Numbered from the stretch's first letter, positions 44,800 through 55,526 are shown. The stretch is 64,000 nt of DNA from Microbacterium paraoxydans (GCF_019056515.1 NZ_CP064873.1:2914001-2978000); one strand, 5' to 3'. Program-made: numbers and translations. Notes: a model not told the origin generated them from the sequence alone.

Positions 44800-46631
44800 G
44801 CCGCCCTCCCCTGCAGCTCCCAGCGCTCTGGACGGTCGAGCGGTGCGAAGAGGACGCGCGTGACCACCGGCCCCCACGAACGCTCGAGGAGCGCATCGTC
44901 CACGGCCCTGCTCTCGACGACGACGTCCGCCGGATCGTGGGCGATGCGCAGTCCCCGCTTCCCATCCGGACCCGGGAGGAGGACGCCGGCACCGTGCACC
45001 TCGGGCGTCCCCGCGCACACGAGCACGAGGCGGGTGGCCGGGTCGGCGAGGGCCGGACTCTCGTCACGCACGGTCACCGCGCCGCCGCGCAGCAGCACCG
45101 TCCGCAGCCACGGGTCGCCGCCGGAGAACGCCGCACCGAGGTCGAGGGTCCAGCCGTCGCTCCGCGCCTGCACCGCGGCCCGCCAGGCGCCGCCGGGCTG
45201 TTGCTCGCGCCCGCGGACTAGCGGCGTGGAGTGCCAGCCGCTGGTGACGTGCCACAGGCGGTAACGGGCATCCGAGAAGGTCGCCGCGGTGTACGTCGCC
45301 CGACCGACGTCGATCACGACCGGGACGCCGTCGACCGCGATCGCGATCGCGCCGAGGTCGTTGTGGTTGTGGTTCTCGTCGTTGCGACCGCCCTTGACGA
45401 CGACCGCGAGCCCCCGCGGATCGCCGCTCCGCTCGCGGCGCAGACCCACGCCGAGGGAGGTGAACTCGACGCGTCCGGGCAGGGGCGCAGGCCCCGGACA
45501 CGCCGCATGCCAGTCGGCGTCGAACAGCTCGGCCAGCGTCCGACCGAGGCCGGCGACGACATCGGCCTCGTCTCCGATGACGCGCCCCGGACGGCGGTGC
45601 CGCGCGGCGAACGCGGCCGTCGCCTCCAGACCGCACAGGACGGCGGCCCGGTGGAGCACGGACCACGGGAGGGCCTCCCCCGTGCGCGCCTCTGCATCCG
45701 AGAAGCTCGCCACCCACCCCTCCCCGAGCTGCACGCGCTCCGGGAAGAGGGCGAGCTCGCGCAGCCCGGCGAGGCGTCCGTGCTGGATCGCGGCGGCCAC
45801 CGCACCGGCGGTGAGCGCGTCGAGGAGGCCGAGCGCATCGAACGCCCGCCCCGCTCCCTGCCACCAGTAGGCGAAGCCCTCGTCGATGCCGCCGTCGGCG
45901 GGAAGCTGGGCGAGATAGCGATCGAGGCCGTCGATGCTGAGGGCGAGCACCCGCGCACGCAGCCGCTCGTCCGCGAAGGCGAGCGCTGCCGGCAGCAGGT
46001 TGCCATGGATCCACGGCGCCCAGTTGTGCACGCGTTCCTCCGACCCCTCCCATGCCCACTCGCGGCGGTCGACGAACGGGCGCAGCACCCGCCGGACCGT
46101 CTCGTCCCGTACCCGTGCGACCAGACCGGGCGCGTGCGCGTCGAGAGCCTCGCCGAGCACCAGCACCGCCCACCCCGCCAGCGCCGCCGCCTCCCCCGCG
46201 CCGAGGTCGACGACGGGGCGCTCGATGTCGGGCACACGGCGCCCGCGGGCGAACGCGTCGTCGTGAGCAGGCCAGCACCAGGTCGACTGCTCGGCCAGGA
46301 GCCACAGGCCGTCCGCGACCTCGTCCAGCCGCTCGGCCACCGGGTCGACGGCAGCGGCCAGGACGGCGCGGCGGAGCCGGAGGTCGCGGCGGAAGACCGC
46401 CCCCTCCCAGCCGGCGCGGTCACCGGTGCGGGCGTAAGCGGCCCACTGCGAGAGGAGCGGCTGCGCCCACGCGGTGCCGCGCTCGCCGTCCGCCGCCGCC
46501 AGGATGGTCGCGCGGAGCTCGGGTGCCACGGACGTCCATGCCTCCCGGTCGGTGCTCGGCGGCACGACGGGCCGATCGACGGCGCCGTGCTCGCGCCACA
46601 GATCGCTCAGGGTGCCGCGGGGGATCAGCAT
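44796..46631 (-). CDS. heparinase II/III-family protein
   Basis: A 611-residue protein with an alpha/alpha-toroid N-terminal half (WCWPAHDDAFARG, RVHNWAPWIHGNLLPAALAF) and a C-terminal beta domain opening KGGRNDENHNHNDLGAIAIA, the heparinase II/III signature with catalytic His/Asn. No signal peptide is evident, so it probably acts inside the cell on imported oligosaccharides containing uronic acid. Cotranscribed with the DeoR-LacI hybrid and divergent from the 2-hydroxyacid dehydrogenase. Substrate unknown. Confidence 0.82.
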   Translation of the reverse strand: MLIPRGTLSDLWREHGAVDRPVVPPSTDREAWTSVAPELRATILAAADGERGTAWAQPLLSQWAAYARTGDRAGWEGAVFRRDLRLRRAVLAAAVDPVAERLDEVADGLWLLAEQSTWCWPAHDDAFARGRRVPDIERPVVDLGAGEAAALAGWAVLVLGEALDAHAPGLVARVRDETVRRVLRPFVDRREWAWEGSEERVHNWAPWIHGNLLPAALAFADERLRARVLALSIDGLDRYLAQLPADGGIDEGFAYWWQGAGRAFDALGLLDALTAGAVAAAIQHGRLAGLRELALFPERVQLGEGWVASFSDAEARTGEALPWSVLHRAAVLCGLEATAAFAARHRRPGRVIGDEADVVAGLGRTLAELFDADWHAACPGPAPLPGRVEFTSLGVGLRRERSGDPRGLAVVVKGGRNDENHNHNDLGAIAIAVDGVPVVIDVGRATYTAATFSDARYRLWHVTSGWHSTPLVRGREQQPGGAWRAAVQARSDGWTLDLGAAFSGGDPWLRTVLLRGGAVTVRDESPALADPATRLVLVCAGTPEVHGAGVLLPGPDGKRGLRIAHDPADVVVESRAVDDALLERSWGPVVTRVLFAPLDRPERWELQGRAA

Positions 46632-46649
46632 CCGGTTCTCGCCTTCGTT

Positions 46650-46749
46650 GTTCGAGTGTGTTCGATCAGCAGGGTTTCGGTTCGATCGCGTTGCCTGCGC
46701 TCGAACGCACAGTCTTCACTGGAACCGCGCGCTTCGGCAAGCGCATACC
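46650..46749. promoter_or_regulatory. divergent promoter region with phased GTTCGA sites and a LacI-type site
   Basis: GTTCGA occurs at 46650, 46660 and 46680 (10- and 20-bp steps) with an inverted TCGAAC at 46701-46706. GGCAAGCGCATACC at 46736-46749 is the third GGNAAGCGCWTNCC site. The sites lie between the heparinase-like gene and the 2-hydroxyacid dehydrogenase, which start at 46631 and 46768. Confidence 0.5.
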
Positions 46750-46767
46750 CGAGATACCCGGAGACCC

Positions 46768-47781
46768 ATGACCCCTCGACCAGTCGTCCTCGCCGCCCTC
46801 TCGACGGAGGCGTCGGACCTCGTGTTCGACGACGCGCGGCGCGCCCGCCTGCAGACCCTCGCCGCGCCCGGCGGTCCGCTGCACGCCCCCGCTCTCGACG
46901 CCCCGTCGCTGGACGACCGCCTCGCCGCCGTGGAGGTGCTGGTGACGGGCTGGGGCGCTCCGGTCCTGGACGCGCCCCTGCTCGATCGGCTCCCCCGGCT
47001 GCGCGCGGTGTTCCATGCGGCAGGGAGCGTGCGCGGCCTCGTGTCCGACGCGTTCTGGGAGCGCGACATCCTGCTCACCTCGGCCGCCGAGGCCAACGCG
47101 GCCCCCGTCGCGGAGTACACGCTCGCGATGATCCTGCTCTCCGGCAAGCGCGCCCTCCTCCCGCTCCGTACCGCCGACGCACAGCACGACCTGCGCGTCG
47201 GCCCCCGCGCCGGGGGCCGCATCGGCAACCTCGACCGCACGGTCGGCATCGTCGGGTTCTCCCGCATCGGGCGCCGCGTCGTCGACCTGCTGCGACCCTT
47301 CCCCGGGCTGCAGGTGCTCGTGGCCGACCCGTACGCGGACCCCGAGGAGGTGGCCGCGGCCGGCGCCCGGCTCGTCCCGCTCGACGCCCTGCTCCCCGCC
47401 GTCGATCTGCTCTCCCTGCACGCACCGGCCCTGCCCGCGACGCGGGGGATGATCGGCCGCGCGCAGCTCGCCGCCCTGCGTGACGGCGCCACCGTGCTCA
47501 ACACCGCCCGCGGAGCCCTCCTCGACCACGACGCCCTGCGCGTGGAGTGCGCCTCCGGTCGCCTCGATGCGATCCTCGACGTCACCGACCCGGAGCCGCT
47601 TCCGCCCGACCACCCGCTGCTGCACCTGCCGAACGTCGCGGTCACCCCGCACCTCGCCGGCTCCCTCGGCACCGAAGCACACCGTCTGGCCGACGCCGCC
47701 CTCGACGAGCTGGAAGCGTGGGTGGCCGGCCGTCCGCCTCGACACCCCGTGCACCGCGCCGACCTCGCGCACAGCGCATGA
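46768..47781 (+). CDS. D-isomer-specific 2-hydroxyacid dehydrogenase
   Basis: A 337-residue NAD-dependent enzyme. The Rossmann motif is VGIVGFSRIGRRVVDLLRP with GFSRIG in place of the usual GLGRIG. LSLHAPALPATRGMIGRAQL and LNTARGALLDHDALRVE follow with the catalytic Arg region. PEPLPPDHPLLHLPNVAVTP gives the Glu (P-E-P), and HLAGSLG contains the His at the end. Coupled by ATGA to the DUF2264 gene. It may interconvert a keto and hydroxy acid, for example hydroxypyruvate to glycerate for the glycerate kinase at 36.8 kb (inferred). Confidence 0.88.
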   Translation: MTPRPVVLAALSTEASDLVFDDARRARLQTLAAPGGPLHAPALDAPSLDDRLAAVEVLVTGWGAPVLDAPLLDRLPRLRAVFHAAGSVRGLVSDAFWERDILLTSAAEANAAPVAEYTLAMILLSGKRALLPLRTADAQHDLRVGPRAGGRIGNLDRTVGIVGFSRIGRRVVDLLRPFPGLQVLVADPYADPEEVAAAGARLVPLDALLPAVDLLSLHAPALPATRGMIGRAQLAALRDGATVLNTARGALLDHDALRVECASGRLDAILDVTDPEPLPPDHPLLHLPNVAVTPHLAGSLGTEAHRLADAALDELEAWVAGRPPRHPVHRADLAHSA

Positions 47782-49736
47782 CACTCCTCGCGCTGCCTCC
47801 GGAGGACCGCGCGCTCTCCCCGCACACGGGATGGACGCGCGCACACCTGACGACGGTCGCCGATGCCATCCTCGACGGGGCGGCCCGTCACGCGAGCCCG
47901 GCGGGCGCGGGCATCCGCTACCCCGGCGCTCCTGGCGGCTTCGGCGCCGCGGTCGATGCGCTCGAGGGATTCAGCCGCACGTTCCTGTTGGCCGCGTTCC
48001 GCATCGCCGGCGACCCGCTCGGCACGGAGGCGCTGGCCGACCGCTACGCCCGAGGCCTCGCTGCGGGCGTCGACCCCGATGGTGCCGAACGGTGGCCGCG
48101 CCCCGATGAGGTCGACCAGGCGAAGGTCGAGGCCGCGGCGCTCGCGCTGGGCCTGCACTTCACGCGTGACACGGTGTGGGCGCGCCTCGACGACACGGCG
48201 CGGACCCACACCGTGGACTACCTCGCGACGTTCGTCGGCGGCAGCTACCCGCCGAACAACTGGGCGTGGTTCCGGGCGCTCGTCGAGCAGTTCCTGGAGA
48301 GCGTCGGTGGGCCGTACTCCGCCGCGGATCGCGCGACCGACCTCGCGCTCCTCGACGGCTTCGAACGCGAGGACGGTTGGAGCGCCGACGGCGCCGCCCG
48401 GTCGTTCGACCACTACGCCGGCTGGGCGCTGTCCTTCTATCCGCTGCTCTGGGCGGACATGGTCGGCGCGGAGCCGCGGCACACGGACCGAGTCGCCCGG
48501 TACCGCCGCCGGCTCGACGCGTTCCTCGACGACGCGCTGCACCTCGTCGGCGCCGACGGCGGACCGCTCATCCAGGGACGCAGCCTCACCTACCGCTTCG
48601 CGACGGCCGCCGCGGCCGGGGTCGCGGCGTTCTCCGGCACCTCGCGGCACGACCCCGGCCTCCTGCGCCGGGCGGTGAGCGGTCAGGTCCGGCACTTCAC
48701 CGCCCGCGGTGCGCCGGATGCGACCGGAGTGCTGCCCCTCGGCTGGTACGGCGCCTGGCGCCCGCTCACCCAGGACTACTCCGGCCCCGGCTCCCCGTAC
48801 TGGGCGGCGAAGGGTCTCCTGCCGCTCGCCCTCCCCGCCGCGCATCCGTTCTGGACCGCCGTCGAACAGCCCCTGCCGATCGATCGGGGCCCATTCACCC
48901 GCGTCCTCCTCGCCCCGGGGTGGCTGGCGACGGGCACCGCGGACGGCATCGTGCGCGTGGTCAACCACGGCACCGACCACCGCACCCCCGGTGCGTTCCA
49001 GCCCGATGCTCCCCTGTACGCGAAGCTCGGGTACAGCACCGCGACCGCCCCCGTTCTCGCCGGCCCGGCGGCACGCGACCCGCTCGACGGCACGGTCGCC
49101 GTGGTGCGCGGGGGCCGAGCGAGCCACCGCTCGGGCTTCCTGACGGGAATGCTGAGGGAGACGGACGGCACGGCGCTCGGCGGCTCCTGCGGCCCCGTGC
49201 ACTGGCACGACGGCGTCCGCATGGAATTCGACGTCGGCGGAGGCGGCATGGCCGTCGAGACCACGGTCGGCCCGGTGGTCGATGTGGTGTCGGTGGTGCG
49301 CGGACCGTGGGAGGTGCGGCTCGTGCGGGTCCGGGCGGGCGCAGGGCCGGACGGAGCGATCCACGACGGCGACGTCCTCCGCATCGGCGGATGGGCCCTG
49401 TCCGCCGCCACCGTGGTCGGGACCGGCCCCGCCGCCGTCACCGCCGCCCTCACCCCCGGCGGGGAGACGCAGAGTCGGGTGGTCGGCCTCCACGGCCTCG
49501 ACGACGCGACCGCGGGGGTCCGGCGGGAGCGGGACGTGACCCCGCTCGGCCCGGAGACCGTCACCCCGTGGCTCTCCGCGCCGGTGCGACCCGACACCTG
49601 GATCGCGGTGGGCGTGCTGCTCGGGGGCTCCGCCGTTCCACCGGAACTCGATCTGCAGGGAGGGGAGGCGACGGTGTCGTGGCCGGACGGCGCCGCGACG
49701 ACCTTTCGTCCGGACGAGCAGCTGCCCCGCGGATGA
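47778..49736 (+). CDS. DUF2264 protein (predicted glycoside-acting alpha/alpha-toroid)
   Basis: A 652-residue protein. GIRYPGAPGGFGAAVDALEG, PPNNWAWFRALVEQFLESVG, FDHYAGWALSFYPLLWADMV and LIQGRSLTYRFATAAAAGVA are characteristic of DUF2264, a toroid fold related to polysaccharide lyases and hydrolases. A beta domain makes up the C-terminal third. No signal peptide, so it is likely cytoplasmic. Its link to the heparinase-like gene and sugar dehydrogenases points to uronate-containing oligosaccharide degradation; the activity is not established. Confidence 0.82.
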   Translation: MTLLALPPEDRALSPHTGWTRAHLTTVADAILDGAARHASPAGAGIRYPGAPGGFGAAVDALEGFSRTFLLAAFRIAGDPLGTEALADRYARGLAAGVDPDGAERWPRPDEVDQAKVEAAALALGLHFTRDTVWARLDDTARTHTVDYLATFVGGSYPPNNWAWFRALVEQFLESVGGPYSAADRATDLALLDGFEREDGWSADGAARSFDHYAGWALSFYPLLWADMVGAEPRHTDRVARYRRRLDAFLDDALHLVGADGGPLIQGRSLTYRFATAAAAGVAAFSGTSRHDPGLLRRAVSGQVRHFTARGAPDATGVLPLGWYGAWRPLTQDYSGPGSPYWAAKGLLPLALPAAHPFWTAVEQPLPIDRGPFTRVLLAPGWLATGTADGIVRVVNHGTDHRTPGAFQPDAPLYAKLGYSTATAPVLAGPAARDPLDGTVAVVRGGRASHRSGFLTGMLRETDGTALGGSCGPVHWHDGVRMEFDVGGGGMAVETTVGPVVDVVSVVRGPWEVRLVRVRAGAGPDGAIHDGDVLRIGGWALSAATVVGTGPAAVTAALTPGGETQSRVVGLHGLDDATAGVRRERDVTPLGPETVTPWLSAPVRPDTWIAVGVLLGGSAVPPELDLQGGEATVSWPDGAATTFRPDEQLPRG

Positions 49737-49739
49737 GCG

Positions 49740-50741
49740 TCAGCGGTGTGCCGTGCTCGCCCGCTCCACGAGCCGGGTCGGCACCACCACGGGCGCGGCG
49801 CGGTCTGTCGCCGTCGCGTCGCCCTCGACGGCCGCGATCAGCGCCGTGACCGCTTGCTGCGCGAGCGCCGGGAAGTCCTGCCGGACGGTCGTGAGCGGCG
49901 GGAGGAAGTTCGCCGCCTCGGGGATGTCGTCGAAGCCGACCACGCTGACGTCCGACGGAACCGCCCGCCCGGACTCCGCCACCGCCCGCAGCAGCCCGAG
50001 CGCCATCTGGTCGTTGGCGCAGAACACCGCGGTCGCCGTGCCCAGAGCCGCGCCCGCGGCGAAGCCCGACTCCGCGCTCCAGTCGCCGCGCACGACCGGC
50101 GGTGGCACGACGCCGGCATCCGCCAGGGCCTCGCGCCAGCCCCGCTCGCGCTCGGCGGCGGCGAACGAGCCCGCCGGTCCCGCGAGGTGGTGGACGGTCT
50201 CGTGCCCGAGATCGAGCAGGTGGCGGGTGGCGGCCTGCGATCCCGCGGCATGATCGCTGTGCACCACGGCCGCTCCGGCGCCGGCGGGGGCATCCACGAC
50301 GACGAGGTGCAGCTCCGGCGGCAGGGTCGCGGCGGGGACGAGCGCGGAGGCCTCGTTCAGCACGAGAGCCCCGTCCACGCCCTGATCGGCGAGCCGGGCG
50401 AACGCGGCCTCCACGCCGTCGGCAGCGGTGACGACGGTAAGCGCGTATCCGCGGACCGCCGCCGCTTCGGCCGTGGCCTGCAGCATCCGGGAGTTGCCGA
50501 CCGTGGCCAGGGTCGTGACGACGAGGCCGAGGGTATGGCTGCGCCCGGTGCGCAGGGCCCGCGCCGCCCGATGCGGTCGGTAGCCGAGCTCGGCCATGGC
50601 GGCTTCGACCCGCGCCCGGGTCTGCGGGTCGACCCGGGGGCTGCCGTTGACGACGCGGGAGACCGTCTGTCCGGAGACGCCGGCGCGCGCCGCGACGGTG
50701 GCCATGGACACGCGCGCGGCGGTCGTGGGCTTCTCGGCCAC
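49740..50741 (-). CDS. LacI/GalR-family regulator of the gal operon
   Basis: A 333-residue repressor: HTH and hinge (VSMATVAARAGVSGQTVSRV, VEAAMAELGYRPHRAARAL), then the ligand-binding domain (HTLGLVVTTLATVGNSRMLQ, AVFCANDQMALGLLRAV, VVGFDDIPEAANFLPPLTTV). The start is GTG with GGAGG at 5 nt. It is divergent from galT and separated by two TGTTGACGT-type palindromes, so galactose-responsive repression of galTKE and itself is likely. Confidence 0.9.
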   Translation of the reverse strand: MAEKPTTAARVSMATVAARAGVSGQTVSRVVNGSPRVDPQTRARVEAAMAELGYRPHRAARALRTGRSHTLGLVVTTLATVGNSRMLQATAEAAAVRGYALTVVTAADGVEAAFARLADQGVDGALVLNEASALVPAATLPPELHLVVVDAPAGAGAAVVHSDHAAGSQAATRHLLDLGHETVHHLAGPAGSFAAAERERGWREALADAGVVPPPVVRGDWSAESGFAAGAALGTATAVFCANDQMALGLLRAVAESGRAVPSDVSVVGFDDIPEAANFLPPLTTVRQDFPALAQQAVTALIAAVEGDATATDRAAPVVVPTRLVERASTAHR

Positions 50742-50767
50742 GGGAACCTCCGTTCACAACTCCGTCG

Positions 50768-50812
50768 TGTTGACGTTAGCACGCGGCCGTGCCTACCATG
50801 TTGACGTGAACA
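50768..50812 (+). promoter_or_regulatory. gal promoter with two operators; leaderless galT
   Basis: Operators TGTTGACGTTAGCA (50768-50781) and TGTTGACGTGAACA (50799-50812) are 31 bp apart, three helical turns. A promoter with TTGACG (50770-50775), 18-bp spacing and TACCAT (50794-50799) predicts a start at about 50806, the first base of the galT GTG. One operator covers the -35, the other the start site and start codon. Confidence 0.7.
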
Positions 50813-51989
50813 CGCCCGCATCCCCGGAGGTCCCCACGGAGCGTCTCGGCGCCGGTGTCGTCAAGCGCCCGACCACCCTCGCCGACGGCCGCGACCTCAT
50901 CTACTACGACGACCCGGACACCACTCTCGGTGCCGAGCGGTCGGTCGACGCCCGCACCCTGGCCCCGCGGCCGGACACCGCGACCATGCGGCTCGACGTG
51001 CTCACGGGCGACTGGATCACCGTCGCCGCCAACCGCCAGAACCGCGTCATGATGCCGGGAGCCGACGCCGACCCGCTCGCGCCGCAGACGCCGGGGAATC
51101 CGTCCGAGGTGCCGTCCCGGTACGACGTGGCCGTGTTCGAGAACCGCTCCCCCGCGTTCGGCCCCGCCCTCGCCGAGCCGGTCGGCACCGCCCCCGGGGC
51201 GACGAACCCCCCGCGCGGCCTGGACGACCTCGCGGCCCTCGGACTCGGGCGCACCCGTACCGCCGTCGGCCGCTGCGAGGTCGTGTGCTTCAGCCCCGAG
51301 CACTCCGGCTCCTTCGGGACGCAGACCGTGACCCGCGCCCGCACCGTCATCGAGGCCTGGGCCGACCGCACCGCCGCCCTGTCCGCCCTCCCCGGCATCC
51401 AGCAGGTCTTCCCGTTCGAGAACCGCGGCGAGGCGATCGGCGTCACGCTCCCCCACCCGCACGGCCAGATCTACGCGTACCCCTACGTGACCCCGCGCAC
51501 CGCCCGGGTGCTGGACGCGGTCGACCGCACCGCGCCCGACCTCTTCGCCCGCATCCTCGCCGAGGAGCAGGCGTCCGAGCGGGTGGTGTTCCGCGGCGAG
51601 CACTGGACGGCGTTCGTGCCCTTCGCGGCGCGGTGGCCGCTCGAGGTGCACCTCATGCCGCATCGGCACGTGCCGGACCTCGCCGAGACCACGGCGGAGG
51701 AGCGCGACGAGCTCGCCCCGCTCTACCTCCGCCTCCTCCGCGGTGTCGACGCGCTCTATGACAGCCCGACGCCGTACATCGCCGCCTGGCACCAGGCTCC
51801 GGTCCACGTCGGCCGCGACACCGTGCGCCTGCACCTGCAGCTCACGAGCCCGCGCCGCGCCGCCGACAAGCTCAAGTTCCTCGCAGGTTCCGAGGCCGCG
51901 ATGTGGGCGTGGGCCGCCGAGGTCGCGCCCGAGCAGGGCGCCGCCCGACTCCGCGAAGCGATCGCCCGCACCGATCAGGAAGCCTCCGC

Positions 51990-51993
<4 letters not shown>
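50806..51993 (+). CDS. galT: galactose-1-phosphate uridylyltransferase
   Basis: A 395-residue HIT-superfamily enzyme transferring UMP from UDP-glucose to galactose 1-phosphate (Leloir pathway). The active-site HPHGQ (in VTLPHPHGQIYAYPYV, about residue 215) is intact. ENRSPAFGP, EVVCFSPEHSGSF and WPLEVHLMPHRHVPDLAE with the second His set are present. The start is GTG at 50806, with TACCAT 6 nt upstream and no ribosome site. The stop overlaps galK (ATGA). Confidence 0.95.
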
Positions 51994-53174
<1,181 letters not shown>

Positions 53175-53220
53175 CACAATGAAGGGTCGAGCCGCCACCG
53201 CCGCGGCAGGAGAGGAACGC

Positions 53221-54198
53221 ATGTCCTGGATCGTCACCGGCGGCGCCGGCTACATCGGTGCCCACGTCGTCCGCGCCGTCGCGGAGGCCGGCCTCTCCCC
53301 CGTCGTGCTGGACGACCTCTCCAGCGGTGTGGCCTCGTTCGTGCCGGAGGGCGTGCCGTTCGTGCAGGGCAGCATCCTCGACCGCGCCCTCGTCGAGGAG
53401 ACGCTGCGCACGCACGAGGCGGAGGGCGTGATCCACGTGGCGGGCTACAAGTACGCCGGCGTCTCGGTCCAGCGCCCGTTGCACACCTACGCCCAGAACG
53501 TCGAGGGCACGCGGATCATCCTGGAGGCGATGGCGGCGGCGGGCGTCGCGAACATCGTCTTCTCCTCGTCGGCCGCCGTGTTCGGCACCCCGGACGTGTC
53601 GCTCGTCGTCGAGGACACCGCCAAGAAGCCCGCGAGCCCGTACGGCGAGTCCAAGCTCATCGGCGAATGGCTGCTCCGTGACCAGGCGATCGCCACCGCC
53701 GACTCCGACCGCCCGCTGCGCCACACCTCGCTGCGGTACTTCAACGTCGTGGGCTCGGCCGACCCGACGGTCTACGACGTCAGCCCGCACAACCTCTTCC
53801 CCATCGTCTTCGAGGCGCTGATCGAGGGCCGCACCCCCAAGATCTTCGGCGACGACTACGACACCCCTGACGGCACGAACGTCCGCGACTACGTGCATGT
53901 CGGCGACATCGCCGCCGCCCACGTCGCCGCAGCGCAGCGCCTGGCCTCGGGCGCTCCGATCGAGCCCGCGTACAACCTCGGCTCCGGCGACGGCCTCAGC
54001 GTGAAGCAGATCATGGATGCGGTCGCCCGCGTCACCGGCATCGACTTCACCCCGGAGATCGGCCCGCGCCGCCCCGGCGACCCGGATCGGATCGTGGCGA
54101 CCGGCGAACTCGCGGCCCGCGACCTCGACTGGACAATGCGCTACACGGTCGACGAGATGGTGCGTACGGGCTGGGAGGCCCGCCGCGCCGCCGGCTGA
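53221..54198 (+). CDS. galE: UDP-glucose 4-epimerase
   Basis: A 325-residue extended SDR enzyme interconverting UDP-glucose and UDP-galactose. It has TGGAGYIGAHVV at the NAD site, a serine-rich strand FSSSAAVFG, and the catalytic SPYGESK (YxxxK). LRYFNVVGSADP and RDYVHVGDIAAAHV are epimerase marks. GGAGAGGAACGC precedes the ATG. It ends the gal operon and converges on the GPH transporter with only 2 nt between the stop codons. Confidence 0.95.
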   Translation: MSWIVTGGAGYIGAHVVRAVAEAGLSPVVLDDLSSGVASFVPEGVPFVQGSILDRALVEETLRTHEAEGVIHVAGYKYAGVSVQRPLHTYAQNVEGTRIILEAMAAAGVANIVFSSSAAVFGTPDVSLVVEDTAKKPASPYGESKLIGEWLLRDQAIATADSDRPLRHTSLRYFNVVGSADPTVYDVSPHNLFPIVFEALIEGRTPKIFGDDYDTPDGTNVRDYVHVGDIAAAHVAAAQRLASGAPIEPAYNLGSGDGLSVKQIMDAVARVTGIDFTPEIGPRRPGDPDRIVATGELAARDLDWTMRYTVDEMVRTGWEARRAAG

Positions 54199-54200
54199 CC

Positions 54201-55526
54201 TCAGACGTCGCGCGTGCGCAGTGGGTAGAGCCAGAAGCACAGCCACCCGACGGCGGTGAACGCCAGCGGGATGACCGCCAGCATGAGCCGGATGCCGCCG
54301 TCGACGGCCTCCGGCTGCGCGTCGCCGAGCTCGGCGTCGAAGCCGGTCGCGGTCAACACGGCCGCGGCGACGATCGCCTGGAGGACGACGGAGCCGCGGA
54401 CGACGAAGCCGTTCACGCCGAAGTAGGCGCCCTCGCGGCGGTGGCCCGTGCGATGCGCATCGTCGTCGATGATCTGGGCGAGCACGACCTCGAGGAGCTG
54501 CAGCAGCCCGCCGACGCCGACGCCGACCGCGATGCCGACGAGAGCCGCCGCCCCCACGGACGTCGGGATGAGGTAGCCGAGCACCGCGACCCCGAACACC
54601 CCGACGCTCCACAGCAGGGCCGTGCGCGGGGAGGTGCGCCGGACCACCGCGCTCCACAGCACGATCGACGGGATGGCCGTGACGAAGATGGCGCCGAGCA
54701 GGAGGCTCCCCTCGCCTTCGGCCGCCCCCAGCGAGTAGCGGACGTAGAACGGCACGGCGGCGAGGATCACGGCGATCGAGGTCTGCACGCAGAGCGAGCC
54801 CAGCACGTACGGCACGAAGGCGCGGTTGCGGAACGTGTAGATGAGCTGGTCCCGCCAGCGCATCGCCTCGGAGGCGGCCTCCGGTACCCGGCGCTCGATC
54901 ATCCCGCCGAGGAACGACCAGGCGAGCAGCACGAGACAGACGCCGGACAGCACGAGCGCCATCCCCGGCCAGCCGATCGCGTCGTAGAGCGCTGGAGCGC
55001 CGGCCGTGCCGAGCACCATGCCGAGGATCGCGAAGATCTGCCGCGGCACGTTCCCGCGGGCGCGCTCCTCCGTGGTCCGGAAGATCTCCGGGAACAGCGC
55101 GGAGATGTTCAGCACCACCACGACGAAGGCGATGTCGTAGACCGCGACGACCACGAGGAACCAGACGATGAGCCCAGCCGCCGGGAGCGCGGGCGGCATC
55201 CAGACGAGGGCGAAGGCCACGACGAGCGGCACGATGCCGAGCCCGATCCACGGGATGCGGCGGCCCCACGGCGTGCGGATCCGGTCGGAGAGCGCCCCGA
55301 CGACCGGGTTGAGCGCCGCGTTGAGGATGCCGTGCGCGATCATCGCCGCCGCCACCCACCCCGCGGGGACGGCGAGGTGCGAGACGTAGAAGTACACGAC
55401 GAATGCCGAGAACGTCTGCGTCATCAGCTGCGTCGGGAACCCTGAGGCCCCGAAGGCGATGGTCTGGGCGCGGGACGGAGCGGCGTCGAGACGGCGGTCG
55501 CGCAGCCGTTCGCCGAGCGCCGTCAC
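54201..55526 (-). CDS. GPH-type MFS sugar:cation symporter
   Basis: A 441-residue transporter with about 12 helices. ALNPVVGALSDRIRTPWGRR is the glycoside-pentoside-hexuronide motif, and LLQLLEVVLAQIIDDDAHRT followed by GHRREGAYFGVNGFVV is the late loop of the same group. The start is GTG at 55526, overlapping the ChbG-like stop (GTGA). Coupled to a carbohydrate deacetylase, so it may import a disaccharide; the cargo is not determined by sequence. Confidence 0.85.
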   Translation of the reverse strand: MTALGERLRDRRLDAAPSRAQTIAFGASGFPTQLMTQTFSAFVVYFYVSHLAVPAGWVAAAMIAHGILNAALNPVVGALSDRIRTPWGRRIPWIGLGIVPLVVAFALVWMPPALPAAGLIVWFLVVVAVYDIAFVVVVLNISALFPEIFRTTEERARGNVPRQIFAILGMVLGTAGAPALYDAIGWPGMALVLSGVCLVLLAWSFLGGMIERRVPEAASEAMRWRDQLIYTFRNRAFVPYVLGSLCVQTSIAVILAAVPFYVRYSLGAAEGEGSLLLGAIFVTAIPSIVLWSAVVRRTSPRTALLWSVGVFGVAVLGYLIPTSVGAAALVGIAVGVGVGGLLQLLEVVLAQIIDDDAHRTGHRREGAYFGVNGFVVRGSVVLQAIVAAAVLTATGFDAELGDAQPEAVDGGIRLMLAVIPLAFTAVGWLCFWLYPLRTRDV

